DNA of 11,996 nt from Candidatus Sumerlaeota bacterium (GTDB taxonomy: Bacteria; Sumerlaeota; Sumerlaeia; MVZB01; JAJFLK01), in the NCBI GenBank assembly GCA_021772735.1, contig JAJFLK010000377.1, positions 1-11,996 of the forward strand. The letters are read 5' to 3'. How positions within the stretch are numbered: the first letter of the stretch is position 1; every line of letters begins with the position of its first letter. Positions 1 through 7,619 of this stretch are shown one piece after another. Below the pieces are notes generated by a model that had not been told where the DNA came from, did not search any database, and saw only the letters and a list, made by a program, of their open reading frames with translations. A program made the position numbers and the translations under genes.

Positions 1-4
1 GCTT

Positions 5-1849
5 ATGTGCGGAATTGTGGGATGCGTGGGCGTGAGCGATGCTCACCGGTTTCTTCTCGATGGCCTGAAGCTGCTCGAATATCGGGGATACGACTCGGCG
101 GGCATCGCGCTCGTGCATGACGAGGAGCTTCAGATATTCAGGGCCGTGGGCATGGTCAACCAGCTCGAAGCAAAATGCACGGGCAATCTCCATCAAGGCG
201 CCACGACCGGAATCGCGCATACACGCTGGGCCACTCACGGCGGCGTCACCGAAATGAACGCCCATCCGCATACCGATGCTTCCGGAGAGATCGCGATCGT
301 CCACAACGGGATCGTCGAGAACCACGTCCCGCTGCGCAAGCTGCTCGAAAGCGAAGGCTCCGAGTTCGAGTCCGAGACCGACACTGAGATTATCGCTCAC
401 CTGATTGCGCGCTTCTATGAGGACGACCTCGCCGAAGCCGTGCGTCAGGCCGTCCGCGAACTGCGAGGGACGTTCGGATTGGTCGTCTGCAGCACGCGTG
501 AGCCCGATACGATCGTCGCCGTGAGAATGGGCAGCCCGCTCGTGATGGGCATCGGCGACCAATCCTATATGTTCGCCTCGGACGTGCCGGCGCTGCTCTC
601 GCGCACGAATCGGGTCATTTACCTGAACGATGGAGAAGTCGTCAAGGTGACGCCCAAGGGATACGAAATCTCTTCTCTGGACCGGCGCGAAGTGACGCCT
701 AAAGTCGAAGAACTGGATCAGAAACTCGAATCGATCGAGCTTGGAGACTTCCCTCATTACATGCTCAAGGAGATCTTCGATCAACCCCTGGCGCTGACGA
801 ACACCATGCGCGGCCGCGTGCGCCCGACTCAGAACGATGTCGTCCTGAACGGGGCGCTGCTGAGCGTGGATGAGATCTCAAACCTGCGGCGGATCGTCAT
901 GGTCGCATGTGGGACATCCTGGCACGCGGGGATCGTCGGCAAATACATCATCGAAGAACTGGTCCGCATCCCGGTCGAAGTCGAATACGCCTCGGAACTG
1001 AGATACCGCAACCCGATCGTGAGGCGCGATGAGGATCTCTATATCTTCATCACGCAATCAGGCGAAACCCTGGATACGCTGGCCGCACTCAAGGAGCTCC
1101 GGCGCAAGGGCGCGCGGACACTGGGTATCTGCAACGTGGTCAACAGCACAATCGCGCGGGAGGTGGAGAGCGGAATATACACCCACGCCGGGATCGAGAT
1201 CGGCGTGGCCTCAACCAAGGCTTTCACCTCACAGGTGGTGACGTTGATCCTGCTCGCGCTGCATATTGGCCGGTCCCGCGATATGGCTTCTTATCTGGTC
1301 GCCGACATAATCGAGAACCTCGAACGCGTGCCGGGCGTTATCGAGAAAATGCTGGACGAGAAAAATCTGGAACCGATCCGCAAGATCGCGCAATCGGTCG
1401 TGGACCGCGATACGAAAAACTTTCTCTACCTGGGCCGGGGCGCGAATTTCCCCGTCGCGCTCGAAGGTGCGCTCAAGATGAAAGAGATTAGTTATATCCA
1501 CGCCGAGGGATACCCGGCCGCCGAGATGAAGCATGGTCCCATCGCTTTGATCGATGAGGACATGCCGGTCGTCGTCATCGCGCCGCGTGATCGGGGATAC
1601 GAGAAAATCAAAAACAACATCGACGAACTGCTCGCGCGTGGCGCCAAGATCATCGCGATCACGACCGAGGATAACGACGAACTGGACGACACCGTGGAGC
1701 ACGTCATCAAAGTGCCGAAGATGATCGCTCCGGTCATGCCGCTGCTGACCGTCGTTCCGCTCCAACTGCTGGCGTATTACGTGGCGTGCATGAAGGGCCT
1801 GAGCGTGGATAAACCGCGCAACCTGGCCAAGAGCGTTACGGTCGAGTGA
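5..1849 (+). CDS. glmS: Glutamine--fructose-6-phosphate aminotransferase (isomerizing), GlmS
   Basis: Cytosolic enzyme that converts fructose-6-phosphate and glutamine to glucosamine-6-phosphate, the first step toward UDP-GlcNAc for peptidoglycan and surface glycans. The protein starts MCGIVG, so Cys2 becomes the N-terminal nucleophile of the class II glutaminase domain (about 2-220). RGYDSAG (27-33), HTRWATHG (72-79), NG (101-102) and SETDTE (123-128) are family motifs of that domain. Two SIS sugar-isomerase domains follow; visible landmarks are VACGTSWHAG, TQSGETLDT and GVASTKAFTSQ in the first and GRGANFPVALEGALK and EMKHGPIALID in the second. The C-terminus DKPRNLAKSVTVE is the usual GlmS ending. 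At 614 aa it is close to the family norm of about 610, so it looks intact. Only four bases precede the ATG, so ribosome binding site, promoter and any glmS ribozyme lie outside the window. Confidence 0.98.
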   Translation: MCGIVGCVGVSDAHRFLLDGLKLLEYRGYDSAGIALVHDEELQIFRAVGMVNQLEAKCTGNLHQGATTGIAHTRWATHGGVTEMNAHPHTDASGEIAIVHNGIVENHVPLRKLLESEGSEFESETDTEIIAHLIARFYEDDLAEAVRQAVRELRGTFGLVVCSTREPDTIVAVRMGSPLVMGIGDQSYMFASDVPALLSRTNRVIYLNDGEVVKVTPKGYEISSLDRREVTPKVEELDQKLESIELGDFPHYMLKEIFDQPLALTNTMRGRVRPTQNDVVLNGALLSVDEISNLRRIVMVACGTSWHAGIVGKYIIEELVRIPVEVEYASELRYRNPIVRRDEDLYIFITQSGETLDTLAALKELRRKGARTLGICNVVNSTIAREVESGIYTHAGIEIGVASTKAFTSQVVTLILLALHIGRSRDMASYLVADIIENLERVPGVIEKMLDEKNLEPIRKIAQSVVDRDTKNFLYLGRGANFPVALEGALKMKEISYIHAEGYPAAEMKHGPIALIDEDMPVVVIAPRDRGYEKIKNNIDELLARGAKIIAITTEDNDELDDTVEHVIKVPKMIAPVMPLLTVVPLQLLAYYVACMKGLSVDKPRNLAKSVTVE

Positions 1850-2117
1850 CGTCCACGATCTCGGCGCACGACTCTTCAGGCCGTTGCGGCGAATCGCAGC
1901 GATAGGTTCCGAGCGCGCGCAGATGGGCTCCGGCGGCTGTACGCGGGGAGTTCAGGTTGTAACCGCCTTCCAGGACGCTGACTAATTTCCCGTGAACGAA
2001 GGGCTCGGTCCGGCCCAAGACAAGTTCGGTCATCCAGGCGAAATCGCGGTCATCCAAACGCATCTCTTCGCGCGTGTAGTTCTTGTCGCCGCGCGCCCGC
2101 GAGCCCGCGCGGAGAAA
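1836..2117 (-). pseudogene. Histone deacetylase/AcuC-family protein, C-terminal remnant
   Basis: Read from right to left, the frame ending at 1836 gives RLDDRDFAWMTEL, then KLVSVLEGGYNLN, then AGAHLRALG. This is the end of the HDAC/AcuC/acetylpolyamine amidohydrolase fold. The Tyr of EGGYNL corresponds to the family's transition-state tyrosine. The zinc ligands and the HDxDxHHG region, normally some 200 residues upstream, are missing. Just upstream, where SAGFDAH is expected, the sequence reads RAGSRARGDKNY, which looks shifted or decayed. The first ATG is at 2063 and would give only 75 aa, not a working enzyme. The stop codon overlaps the 3' end of convergent glmS by 14 bases. Family membership rests on the C-terminal motifs. 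Whether this is true decay, an assembly indel or a small expressed ORF cannot be settled from sequence alone. Confidence 0.6.
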
Positions 2118-2439
2118 CCCAGATCTTCCAGTATTCGCTCGATCGCCTTATGGGCCGCTCGGCAGGGCTCGAAGATAGTGACTCGGCAGAGGCCTTTATT
2201 CTCCCCGAATCGGCAGATGCTGCGTCTAAGATGTGCATATTGGGGAGTTCGTCGATTCGGCGCGTTATAGGTCCGTTCGGTAGAAGTTCCTCCAATTCGC
2301 GGCTCATTGGCCGTTGACCCTCGCCGCGGCCGGGACTTACAGTATATCTCTTATCCCGCCCGATCCTTGCGGCTCGGCGCATTGGCGACCGGCGATCCCG
2401 CCCAACGCGGGTATTCTTGTTTTGGAGAGCACGAACCCG
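2118..2439. other. Region without an intact gene, possible decayed coding sequence on the minus strand
   Basis: No convincing full-length gene lies here. On the minus strand, coding-like stretches occur in different frames. One starts with an ATG at 2307 (MSRELEELLPNGPITRRIDE) and runs to a stop at 2050 in the wrong frame for the deacetylase end. A second, over about 2225-2110, reads in part FEPCRAAHKAIERILEDLGF and has GC-rich third positions. Neither resembles a known part of the deacetylase fold. This fits a decayed gene, but chance open frames are common at this GC content. The right end carries the probable promoter of the next plus-strand gene. Confidence 0.35.
2314..2343 (+). promoter_or_regulatory. 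Probable sigma70-type promoter for the membrane-protein/dprA unit
   Basis: TTGACC at 2314-2319 matches the -35 consensus at five of six bases. TACAGT at 2338-2343 matches the -10 consensus at four of six, with an 18-base spacer. The start of transcription would fall near 2350, about 90 bases before the ATG at 2440. An alternative -10, TATATC at 2343-2348, is too far from the same -35. Prediction only. Confidence 0.4.
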
Positions 2440-3504
2440 ATGGAAGACCCGGTACTTAATCGCAATCTCGAAGAGACGAGGGAGCTTCAGGCCCGCTGGT
2501 CGCAGTTTCGCGATTTTTTTTACATGGCCCTGAAGACCGATAAGGTCACGCCTCAGGCGGAGAAGAAATTCCTCGATCTCAAAACCCGCATCGCAATGCT
2601 TCACGATGGATTTATGCAGTCGCTCAAGCACGATCACAACGTCGGCCAGAACGTCATGTCCATCATCGCCCAGTGCATCATGCTCAAGCGGATTGCGCTT
2701 ATGAGCGCGGCCGATGTCCAGAAGCTTGAGCTGGATTGGAATGAGGTTTATTTGCTCGTCACGGGGACGGTCGCGGATCTGGAGGAAGAGCAGGATCGGC
2801 TCGCCAATATCAACGAGCGTGCATACAAGATGCAGCAGTTCCAGGAAGTGACCGTCGCCCGGGCGCACAATTTCCTGGTCGGCCCCTGGTTCAAGGTTCT
2901 GGTTGTCCTTGGTGTCCTCGGTTTCATCGTGATCGGCGTGCCGGTGTTCGGCCTATATGACTATTACAAGATTCGATCGGACTTTGAGTGGTCTGAGGGC
3001 GCTTACGATCGCATTGCCAGGGTCATTCGCAGCATCAATCCCAACCTTTCTTATGTCGCCATGGCTGAGGTCGAAAAAAGCGGCGCTCCGGAGTCGGCGT
3101 ACCGCAAGGATAATTCGAACATCACAGGCTTCACCGAAACCTACTTCTACGAGCAGTTCATCAACATGGGTTTTGACGAAAGCGATCTGCGCGAGGCGAA
3201 GGAACTCTACGACCGCAAACGGCAATTCGAGGTCCAGATTCGCGTTCACAACACGCAGCCTCGCACACGGATCATCTGCACGTATATTCTGTTCCAGGAT
3301 GCGTCAGATGCGGAGAGCTTCCTTGCCATTCGCCGCCGTGGCATCGAGAAGCTCTCGGGGCTAAAGCGGACCCAGGTCGAGACCGTTTTTCTCGCGTGTG
3401 GCAAGTCGAACTTCGTCGCTGTTTTTGCGTCGGATAACGCCGATCAGAATAACCTGTTCGCATCGCAGCGATTCCAGTTCGAGGATAATCAGATGGGGCT
3501 CTGA
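2440..3504 (+). CDS. Single-pass membrane protein with helical N-domain, function unknown
   Basis: I do not recognise this 354-aa protein. Residues 1-148 are charged and almost certainly helical, with heptad-like stretches (for example VADLEEEQDRLANINERAY at 111-129) that suggest a helical bundle or coiled coil. A single strong membrane segment spans about 150-172 (FKVLVVLGVLGFIVIGVPVF). Residues 176-354 form a soluble domain that looks mixed alpha/beta, with strands such as QFEVQIRVH and TRIICTYILF. There is no signal peptide, so topology is unclear. ATG 2440 is preferred over the upstream TTG at 2314 because GGAGAG at 2424-2429 precedes it at a usable distance and the intervening 42 residues look non-coding. 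dprA follows on the same strand after 91 bases, so co-transcription is likely, but that says little about function. Confidence 0.75.
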   Translation: MEDPVLNRNLEETRELQARWSQFRDFFYMALKTDKVTPQAEKKFLDLKTRIAMLHDGFMQSLKHDHNVGQNVMSIIAQCIMLKRIALMSAADVQKLELDWNEVYLLVTGTVADLEEEQDRLANINERAYKMQQFQEVTVARAHNFLVGPWFKVLVVLGVLGFIVIGVPVFGLYDYYKIRSDFEWSEGAYDRIARVIRSINPNLSYVAMAEVEKSGAPESAYRKDNSNITGFTETYFYEQFINMGFDESDLREAKELYDRKRQFEVQIRVHNTQPRTRIICTYILFQDASDAESFLAIRRRGIEKLSGLKRTQVETVFLACGKSNFVAVFASDNADQNNLFASQRFQFEDNQMGL

Positions 3505-3582
3505 CCTGAGCGTCCCGCCCGGCCTTCGATGGCAGCCCAACGTCAGGCGCGGGCTTTTCAAGTTTCGACCAGCCGTTTTTGT

Positions 3583-3587
3583 GGAGG
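3583..3587 (+). promoter_or_regulatory. Shine-Dalgarno site that decides the dprA start
   Basis: GGAGG at 3583-3587 lies eight bases before the TTG at 3596, the only well-placed ribosome binding site between the end of the upstream gene and the first conserved DprA residues. A GTG at 3581 is also in frame but overlaps this site and has no Shine-Dalgarno of its own. Confidence 0.6.
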
Positions 3588-3595
3588 CTCCGCCA

Positions 3596-4858
3596 TTGCC
3601 CTCGGTCAGCACCGTCGTCGAGCCTTGGCTCCGTCTGGCGCTTGCGCCCGAGATCGGTCCCGCCATCGCGCACCGGCTCCTCGGTCAGTTTGGAGATCCC
3701 GAATCGGTCTTCGAAGCTTCGAGCGCGGAACTTGGGCAAGTGCGGGGCCTCGGCGCCGCGCGCATCGCCGGGCTCCGATCGACCTCGATCGAGAAGCTCG
3801 TCGCGCGTGAACTCGAACTGGCCGAAAAGCGTTCGGTGCGGATTATCTGTCTTGGCGAGCACGAGTATCCAAGGTCGATGCGCGAGCTGGCTTGCCCGCC
3901 GCTGGTTCTCTACGTTTCGGGCAGGCTTGCCCCCGAAGACGAGATTGCCGTCACCGTCGTCGGCCCGCGCAAGCCGAGCACCTACGCCCGAACCATGACC
4001 TCGACTCTGCTGGGGCCGCTTGCCGCCGTGGGCCTGACGGTTGTCAGCGGGCTGGCCTCGGGCATTGATGCCGAAGCCCACCGTGCCGCTCTGGATTGCG
4101 GGGGGCGCACTGTCGCGGTTGTCGGGCAGGGCCTTGGGACGCCCGTCTACCCGTCGACCAATCGCGCTCTGGCACGCCGAATTGTCGAAGACGACCTGGG
4201 GGCGATCATCTCGCCCTTCCCGATGGCGGCCAGGCCCGAAGCCCACAATTTCCCGCATCGCAATGAACTTCTGGCAGCGTTGGGCCTTGGGACGCTCATC
4301 GTCGAGGCGGCAGAGCGCAGCGGAGCACTCATCACTGCACGCCACGCCGGCGATTTCGGGCGCATGGTCATGGCCTGCCCCGGTGATGCGACCCGACCTT
4401 CGGCCCGGGGTTCGAATCGCCTGCTCGCCGAAGGCGCGGTGCTTATTCAGAGGTCCGATGATGTTCTGGCCGCTCTTTCTCAGGAGCTGACTCGCCTCAA
4501 GGCCGAGTTTGGCCAAGCCGAGCCGGGTCCGGACGAACCGGCAGGCACCGAAATCGGGGTCGATGACCATTCGGGTGGACGTGAAGCGCCCGCAGGCTCC
4601 GAGGTGCCCGATCTCGCGGTTTCCGAAGGTGGCGAATCTGCCGACAATGATTTGGCCGACCTGCGGAGCTCGGCCGATCCGCTCGGCACGCTGATTCGTC
4701 GTCTGCTCAGAGACGAGCATCGTCCGATCGATTTCGTCCTCGACGGCTGCATCGATGCGGGCTTCACGCAGAGCGCCGTCGTCCAGAAGCTGCTTACCCT
4801 GGAAATGAACGGCCTGATCCGTCAGTACCCGGGCCGGATATATGCGCTAATTAAGTAG
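3596..4858 (+). CDS. dprA: DNA processing/uptake protein DprA (Smf)
   Basis: DprA binds single-stranded DNA entering during natural transformation, protects it and loads RecA; it is also widespread in bacteria not known to be competent. From the TTG start the protein is 420 aa. Residues 11-60 form the N-terminal SAM/helix-hairpin-helix-like region (VRGLGAARIAGL). The Rossmann-like DprA core follows: VVGPRKPSTY at 121-130, SGLASGIDAEAH at 151-162, NFPHRNELLAAL at 218-229, IVEAAERSGALITA at 235-248 and CPGDATRPSARGSN at 261-274. After a Pro/Gly/Glu-rich linker (about 305-357) comes a winged-helix domain (360-420) typical of DprA C-termini. Variations are VGPR where VGSR is usual and RNE where RNR is usual. 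The open frame extends back to 3398 inside the upstream gene, but those residues do not match the family. Confidence 0.93.
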   Translation: MPSVSTVVEPWLRLALAPEIGPAIAHRLLGQFGDPESVFEASSAELGQVRGLGAARIAGLRSTSIEKLVARELELAEKRSVRIICLGEHEYPRSMRELACPPLVLYVSGRLAPEDEIAVTVVGPRKPSTYARTMTSTLLGPLAAVGLTVVSGLASGIDAEAHRAALDCGGRTVAVVGQGLGTPVYPSTNRALARRIVEDDLGAIISPFPMAARPEAHNFPHRNELLAALGLGTLIVEAAERSGALITARHAGDFGRMVMACPGDATRPSARGSNRLLAEGAVLIQRSDDVLAALSQELTRLKAEFGQAEPGPDEPAGTEIGVDDHSGGREAPAGSEVPDLAVSEGGESADNDLADLRSSADPLGTLIRRLLRDEHRPIDFVLDGCIDAGFTQSAVVQKLLTLEMNGLIRQYPGRIYALIK

Positions 4859-4885
4859 GCGGGGCCGGCGGTGCGATCGGCCCGC
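4859..4885. terminator. GC-rich hairpin between convergent dprA and hisC
   Basis: The arms GCGGGGCCG (4859-4867) and CGGCCCGC (4878-4885) pair over eight base pairs with one bulged G and a 10-base loop. The hairpin starts right after the dprA stop codon, in the 78-base gap between two convergent genes, where a terminator is expected. No T-tract follows on either strand, so it is at best a non-canonical terminator. Confidence 0.4.
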
Positions 4886-4936
4886 TGAGGGGATCAAAGA
4901 CGCTCGGCGCTTACGGTCGATTTGTTTTCGCCGTCG

Positions 4937-6031
4937 CTATCGCTGAATTAATTCGTCGATCTCGCCGAGCAATTTCCTCAGTTCCTCTCGGGTTCCGATC
5001 GTGATTCGCACGCCGTCGCGCAGGTCGGGGTGATCGAACCAGCGCACGAGAATGCCGCGTGCCTTGAGTCCTTGATAAAGCGCTTCGGCTGATGTGTCTG
5101 GGCCGCGCGCCGTGCCCTCTTCGGCTTTCTTGTCTGGAGCGCTGCCAATCAGCCTTGCGAAGACGTAATTGCCCTGGCTGGCCGGGATGTTAAAGACGCG
5201 TCCGGTCAATTCTTCGCCGAGCCACGCACGGTCGGTCTTGATGGCCTCGATCTTCTGCGCGTAATAATTCCGCGCCGCGATGGCCGCCAGCGCGGCGGCC
5301 TGGCTGATCCGGTTCACGTTGTAAGAATCGGCAAGTTTCGCCAGCTCGGCGATGACCCCGGCATCGGCGACCGCGTAGCCCACGCGGAGTCCCGCGAGGC
5401 CATAAGCCTTTGAGAACGTCCGCGTGACGATGATGTTGCGATGCTCGCCCAGGAGCTGAACCGCCCCGGCTCCTTCCGCAAAATCAGCATAGGCCTCATC
5501 GACGACGAGCATCCCTCCGCCGCGCGCCAGCCTTGCGAGCTCGCCGGGATCAAACACCGATCCGAGCGGCGCGTTCGGGCACGGCACGAGCAGGAGATCC
5601 CATCCGGCCTCGAAGACATCGGCGGGCAGGCGCTCAAGATCGTCGAGCGCGAACGAATGCAACGCCGCCCCCGCCATCGCGACCAGCGCCGGGTAGAGCG
5701 AGTAAGTCGGCCAGACCGTCGCCGCCATTCGTCCAGGCGCGGCATAGGCCTGAATCACCAGGCGCAGGATTTCGTCGGACCCATTGCCGACAAGAATGTT
5801 CTCGGGCGTCACGCCGTGCAATTGCGCGAGAGCTTCGCGCAGCGCATCGCACCGCGAGCTCGGGTAGAGCCGGATCGATTTCCCGGCGGCTGAGCGGATC
5901 GCCTCGATCACCTCGGGCGCTGGGGGATACGGGAATTCGTTCGTGTTCAGCTTGATCGCCACTTCGCCGCCGGGCTGTTCGCCGGGGACGTACGGCACGA
6001 GGCCTTGGACGAACGGATTGGGCTGAAGCAT
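4937..6031 (-). CDS. hisC: Histidinol-phosphate aminotransferase
   Basis: PLP-dependent class I/II aminotransferase that converts imidazole acetol phosphate to L-histidinol phosphate using glutamate, late in histidine synthesis; cytosolic dimer. From ATG 6031 it is 364 aa, normal for HisC. Landmarks are KLNTNEFPYPP (27-37), LVGNGSDEILRL (80-91), DEAYADF (178-184), the PLP lysine Lys208 in TFSKAYGLAGLRVGY, and the C-terminal VRITIGTREE (341-350) with the substrate-binding Arg342. The usual PNNPTG or PNAPTG motif is PNAPLG here (152-157). The open frame extends 37 residues further upstream, but that part is Arg/Ser-rich and unlike HisC starts. No clear Shine-Dalgarno precedes the ATG. It lies 71 bases downstream of hpt, probably in the same transcript; no other his gene is nearby. 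Related class II aminotransferases (for example CobD-like) are less likely. Confidence 0.93.
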   Translation of the reverse strand: MLQPNPFVQGLVPYVPGEQPGGEVAIKLNTNEFPYPPAPEVIEAIRSAAGKSIRLYPSSRCDALREALAQLHGVTPENILVGNGSDEILRLVIQAYAAPGRMAATVWPTYSLYPALVAMAGAALHSFALDDLERLPADVFEAGWDLLLVPCPNAPLGSVFDPGELARLARGGGMLVVDEAYADFAEGAGAVQLLGEHRNIIVTRTFSKAYGLAGLRVGYAVADAGVIAELAKLADSYNVNRISQAAALAAIAARNYYAQKIEAIKTDRAWLGEELTGRVFNIPASQGNYVFARLIGSAPDKKAEEGTARGPDTSAEALYQGLKARGILVRWFDHPDLRDGVRITIGTREELRKLLGEIDELIQR

Positions 6032-6102
6032 GGAACGATTGCGGGACGATAAATGGATCGGTTTAGGAAGAAGCGCGAATGAGGCCGCCGAGCGGCATGG
6101 GC

Positions 6103-6675
6103 TCAGCTGGAGTAAATCTTCGGGTCGAGAACGCCGATGCACGGCAGGTTGCGATAAAACTCGTCGTAATCCAGCCCGTATCCGACGACGAACACGTCTT
6201 CGATTTCATAACCGACGTATTTGATCTCCATGTCCTGCTTGCGCTCTTTGTGCTTGTAGATGAACGCGCAAATCTCAAGCGACCGGGGCTCGAACGTTTC
6301 GACCATGGCCTTGATTTTGACCAACGTGTTGCCGGTGTCATAGATATCCTCGACCAGCACGACGTCTTTGCCGCGGATCGGAAGATCGAGCATCTTGGTG
6401 ATTCTTACTTCCTGAACCGGGCCCATCGTGCCACGGTAACTCTGAGCGCCGATCATATCAATCTGGTGCGGGAGGCCGATCTTGCGCGAGAGGTCCACCA
6501 GCAGGGGAATCCCGCCTTTCAAGATTCCAATGAGGACCAGGTTACGCCCCCGATAATCCTCACGCAGGCGCGCAGCGAGTTCGGTGACCTTGGCCTGGAC
6601 TTGCTCCTGTGTGTAAAGCACGCTCTCCAGATCGGCCAGCTCGGGGCTGTCGGTGCTCTGGTCTTGCTCGGTCAT
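6103..6675 (-). CDS. hpt: Hypoxanthine phosphoribosyltransferase
   Basis: Salvages hypoxanthine (often guanine too) with PRPP to give IMP or GMP, in the cytosol. The 190-aa protein has the full type I phosphoribosyltransferase layout: the LKGG PPi-binding loop (52-55), the SY dipeptide of the flexible loop (79-80), and the PRPP-binding signature VLVEDIYDTGNTL (106-118), with acidic pair Glu109-Asp110 and putative catalytic base Asp113. The C-terminal hood DVFVVGYGLDYDEFYRNLP (160-178) is diagnostic for bacterial Hpt rather than Apt, PyrE or XPRT. The signature has Tyr112 where Ile or Val is usual. The N-terminal 15-20 residues are an acidic tail slightly longer than in many homologues. GGGGGA lies about 11 bases before the ATG. 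hisC follows 71 bases downstream on the same strand. Confidence 0.96.
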   Translation of the reverse strand: MTEQDQSTDSPELADLESVLYTQEQVQAKVTELAARLREDYRGRNLVLIGILKGGIPLLVDLSRKIGLPHQIDMIGAQSYRGTMGPVQEVRITKMLDLPIRGKDVVLVEDIYDTGNTLVKIKAMVETFEPRSLEICAFIYKHKERKQDMEIKYVGYEIEDVFVVGYGLDYDEFYRNLPCIGVLDPKIYSS

Positions 6676-6700
6676 CGGTAAATGTTTCCCCCGTTAACCT

Positions 6701-6721
6701 GGTCGGCCGATTCGGCCGACC
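6701..6721. promoter_or_regulatory. Perfect inverted repeat upstream of hpt, possible operator or terminator
   Basis: Arms GGTCGGCCGA (6701-6710) and TCGGCCGACC (6712-6721) are exact reverse complements around one central T. Within it the 8-bp palindrome TCGGCCGA occurs twice, at 6703-6710 and 6712-6719, so the element is also a direct repeat with a 9-base period. It lies 26 bases upstream of the hpt start codon and 33 bases downstream of the preceding gene's stop. The minus-strand sequence after it (AGGTTAACGGGGG) has no T-tract, which argues against a standard terminator and leaves a protein-binding site as a fair alternative. Confidence 0.5.
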
Positions 6722-6754
6722 GGCTGGCTGCCGTCGAAATTCGTGGCTCGTGGC

Positions 6755-7426
6755 TTATTTTGCGCGCCAGGTGCCTCGACCCGTTGCCTGAAATCGCTCG
6801 CGCGAGATCTCCAGGTCATCGATAAACACGACCTTGATTCCGAAGTCGTACCAGATCCACGTTTCTTTCTTCCCGCCGGTCTTGAGGCTGAAACTCGCCG
6901 CCTTCTTGTCCGAGGGGTCGCCGTATTTGCAGATCAATTTCAGCTTCTCCGAGACGGGGTTTTCCAGATATGCGCCGGAATCCAGAAACTCAATCTCCTG
7001 GCCACGCCGCGTATAAACCCACGTCTGTTTGGCCTGCCCGAGTTCGGTTTCCATGGTATCGAACATTCCGGAGAGATCAGAGCTCGTGATGAACTCTCCA
7101 TCAATCAGCCACCAAAATCGGAAAAATTCCGGCGGACCCCACCGCGCCATTATTTGCTCCTGTGCCGCGGTCAGTTCCAAATCCTTGGGCGGATAACAGG
7201 CCGGAGCTTTTACGACGTTGAACGAAAATTTCTTGTCGAATTCGATCAGGCATTCGGGTCCATGGCAGCCCGTGGCGATGAAGGCTCCGGCAGCGAGTAG
7301 CCCCCAAAGCAAGGCCCGCGAAGCAGGCCGATGGGCAGGCGCGGTTCCGGCGCCGCGCGCCGGACGCTCGGATTCGATTGTCCTGGAACATCCGTGTCGG
7401 CGCCGTTCTGTCTGAGGATCGATCAT
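6755..7426 (-). CDS. Lipoprotein with two BamE/GWxTD-like repeats, function unknown
   Basis: From ATG 7426 this is a 223-aa protein. A long Arg-rich stretch (1-37) leads into a hydrophobic segment ALLWGLLAAGAFIATGC (38-54) that ends in a lipobox, so Cys54 is probably lipidated and the protein exported to the periplasm or an outer membrane. The mature part contains two similar units. Unit 1 (about 85-149) has LTAAQEQIMARWGPPE and, further on, KQTWVYTRRGQEIEFLD. Unit 2 (about 157-204) has VSEKLKLICKYGDPSD and KETWIWYDFGIKVVFID. The pattern helix, [WY]GxP, then KxTW[VI][YW]...F[LI]D recalls BamE/SmpA/OmlA and GWxTD-type domains; that similarity is from memory of the motifs, not a search. ATG 7474 would add 16 residues. 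It is divergent from tig, with hpt downstream on the same strand. Confidence 0.75.
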   Translation of the reverse strand: MIDPQTERRRHGCSRTIESERPARGAGTAPAHRPASRALLWGLLAAGAFIATGCHGPECLIEFDKKFSFNVVKAPACYPPKDLELTAAQEQIMARWGPPEFFRFWWLIDGEFITSSDLSGMFDTMETELGQAKQTWVYTRRGQEIEFLDSGAYLENPVSEKLKLICKYGDPSDKKAASFSLKTGGKKETWIWYDFGIKVVFIDDLEISRERFQATGRGTWRAK

Positions 7427-7619
7427 TGTGGAAATCCGCCGCCCCGCGGGCCCTTTGGTCTTGTCTTCTCGCATCGGCGGGCTTGGCCGCACGCGTTTAT
7501 ATCCCTTTGCCCCGGACCCTTCAACTCGAAACCCCGGAAGCGTTCGGGAGACTTTTGGCAAATGGGTCAGGTCTGGCCCGGGTCCGATCCTCGCTCCACC
7601 CGGAGCTCTGCGAAATCGC

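Noticed and set aside
1229..1765. 178-codon minus-strand open frame within glmS
   Set aside because: Shadow of a well-conserved gene; no family signal and no ribosome binding site noted.
1850..2439. tRNA or other RNA gene in the gene-poor gap
   Set aside because: No cloverleaf, TTCGANTC-type T-arm or CCA-compatible acceptor stem was found on either strand by eye.
2050..2868. 272-codon minus-strand open frame
   Set aside because: Most of it is antisense to the membrane-protein gene; only the stretch below 2310 might be part of the decayed locus, and it is in the wrong frame for the deacetylase end.
3272..4720. 482-codon open frame on the minus strand
   Set aside because: It lies antisense to dprA and the end of the membrane-protein gene. 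The translation is Arg/Gly/Ala-rich without recognisable motifs; long antisense frames are expected at this GC content.
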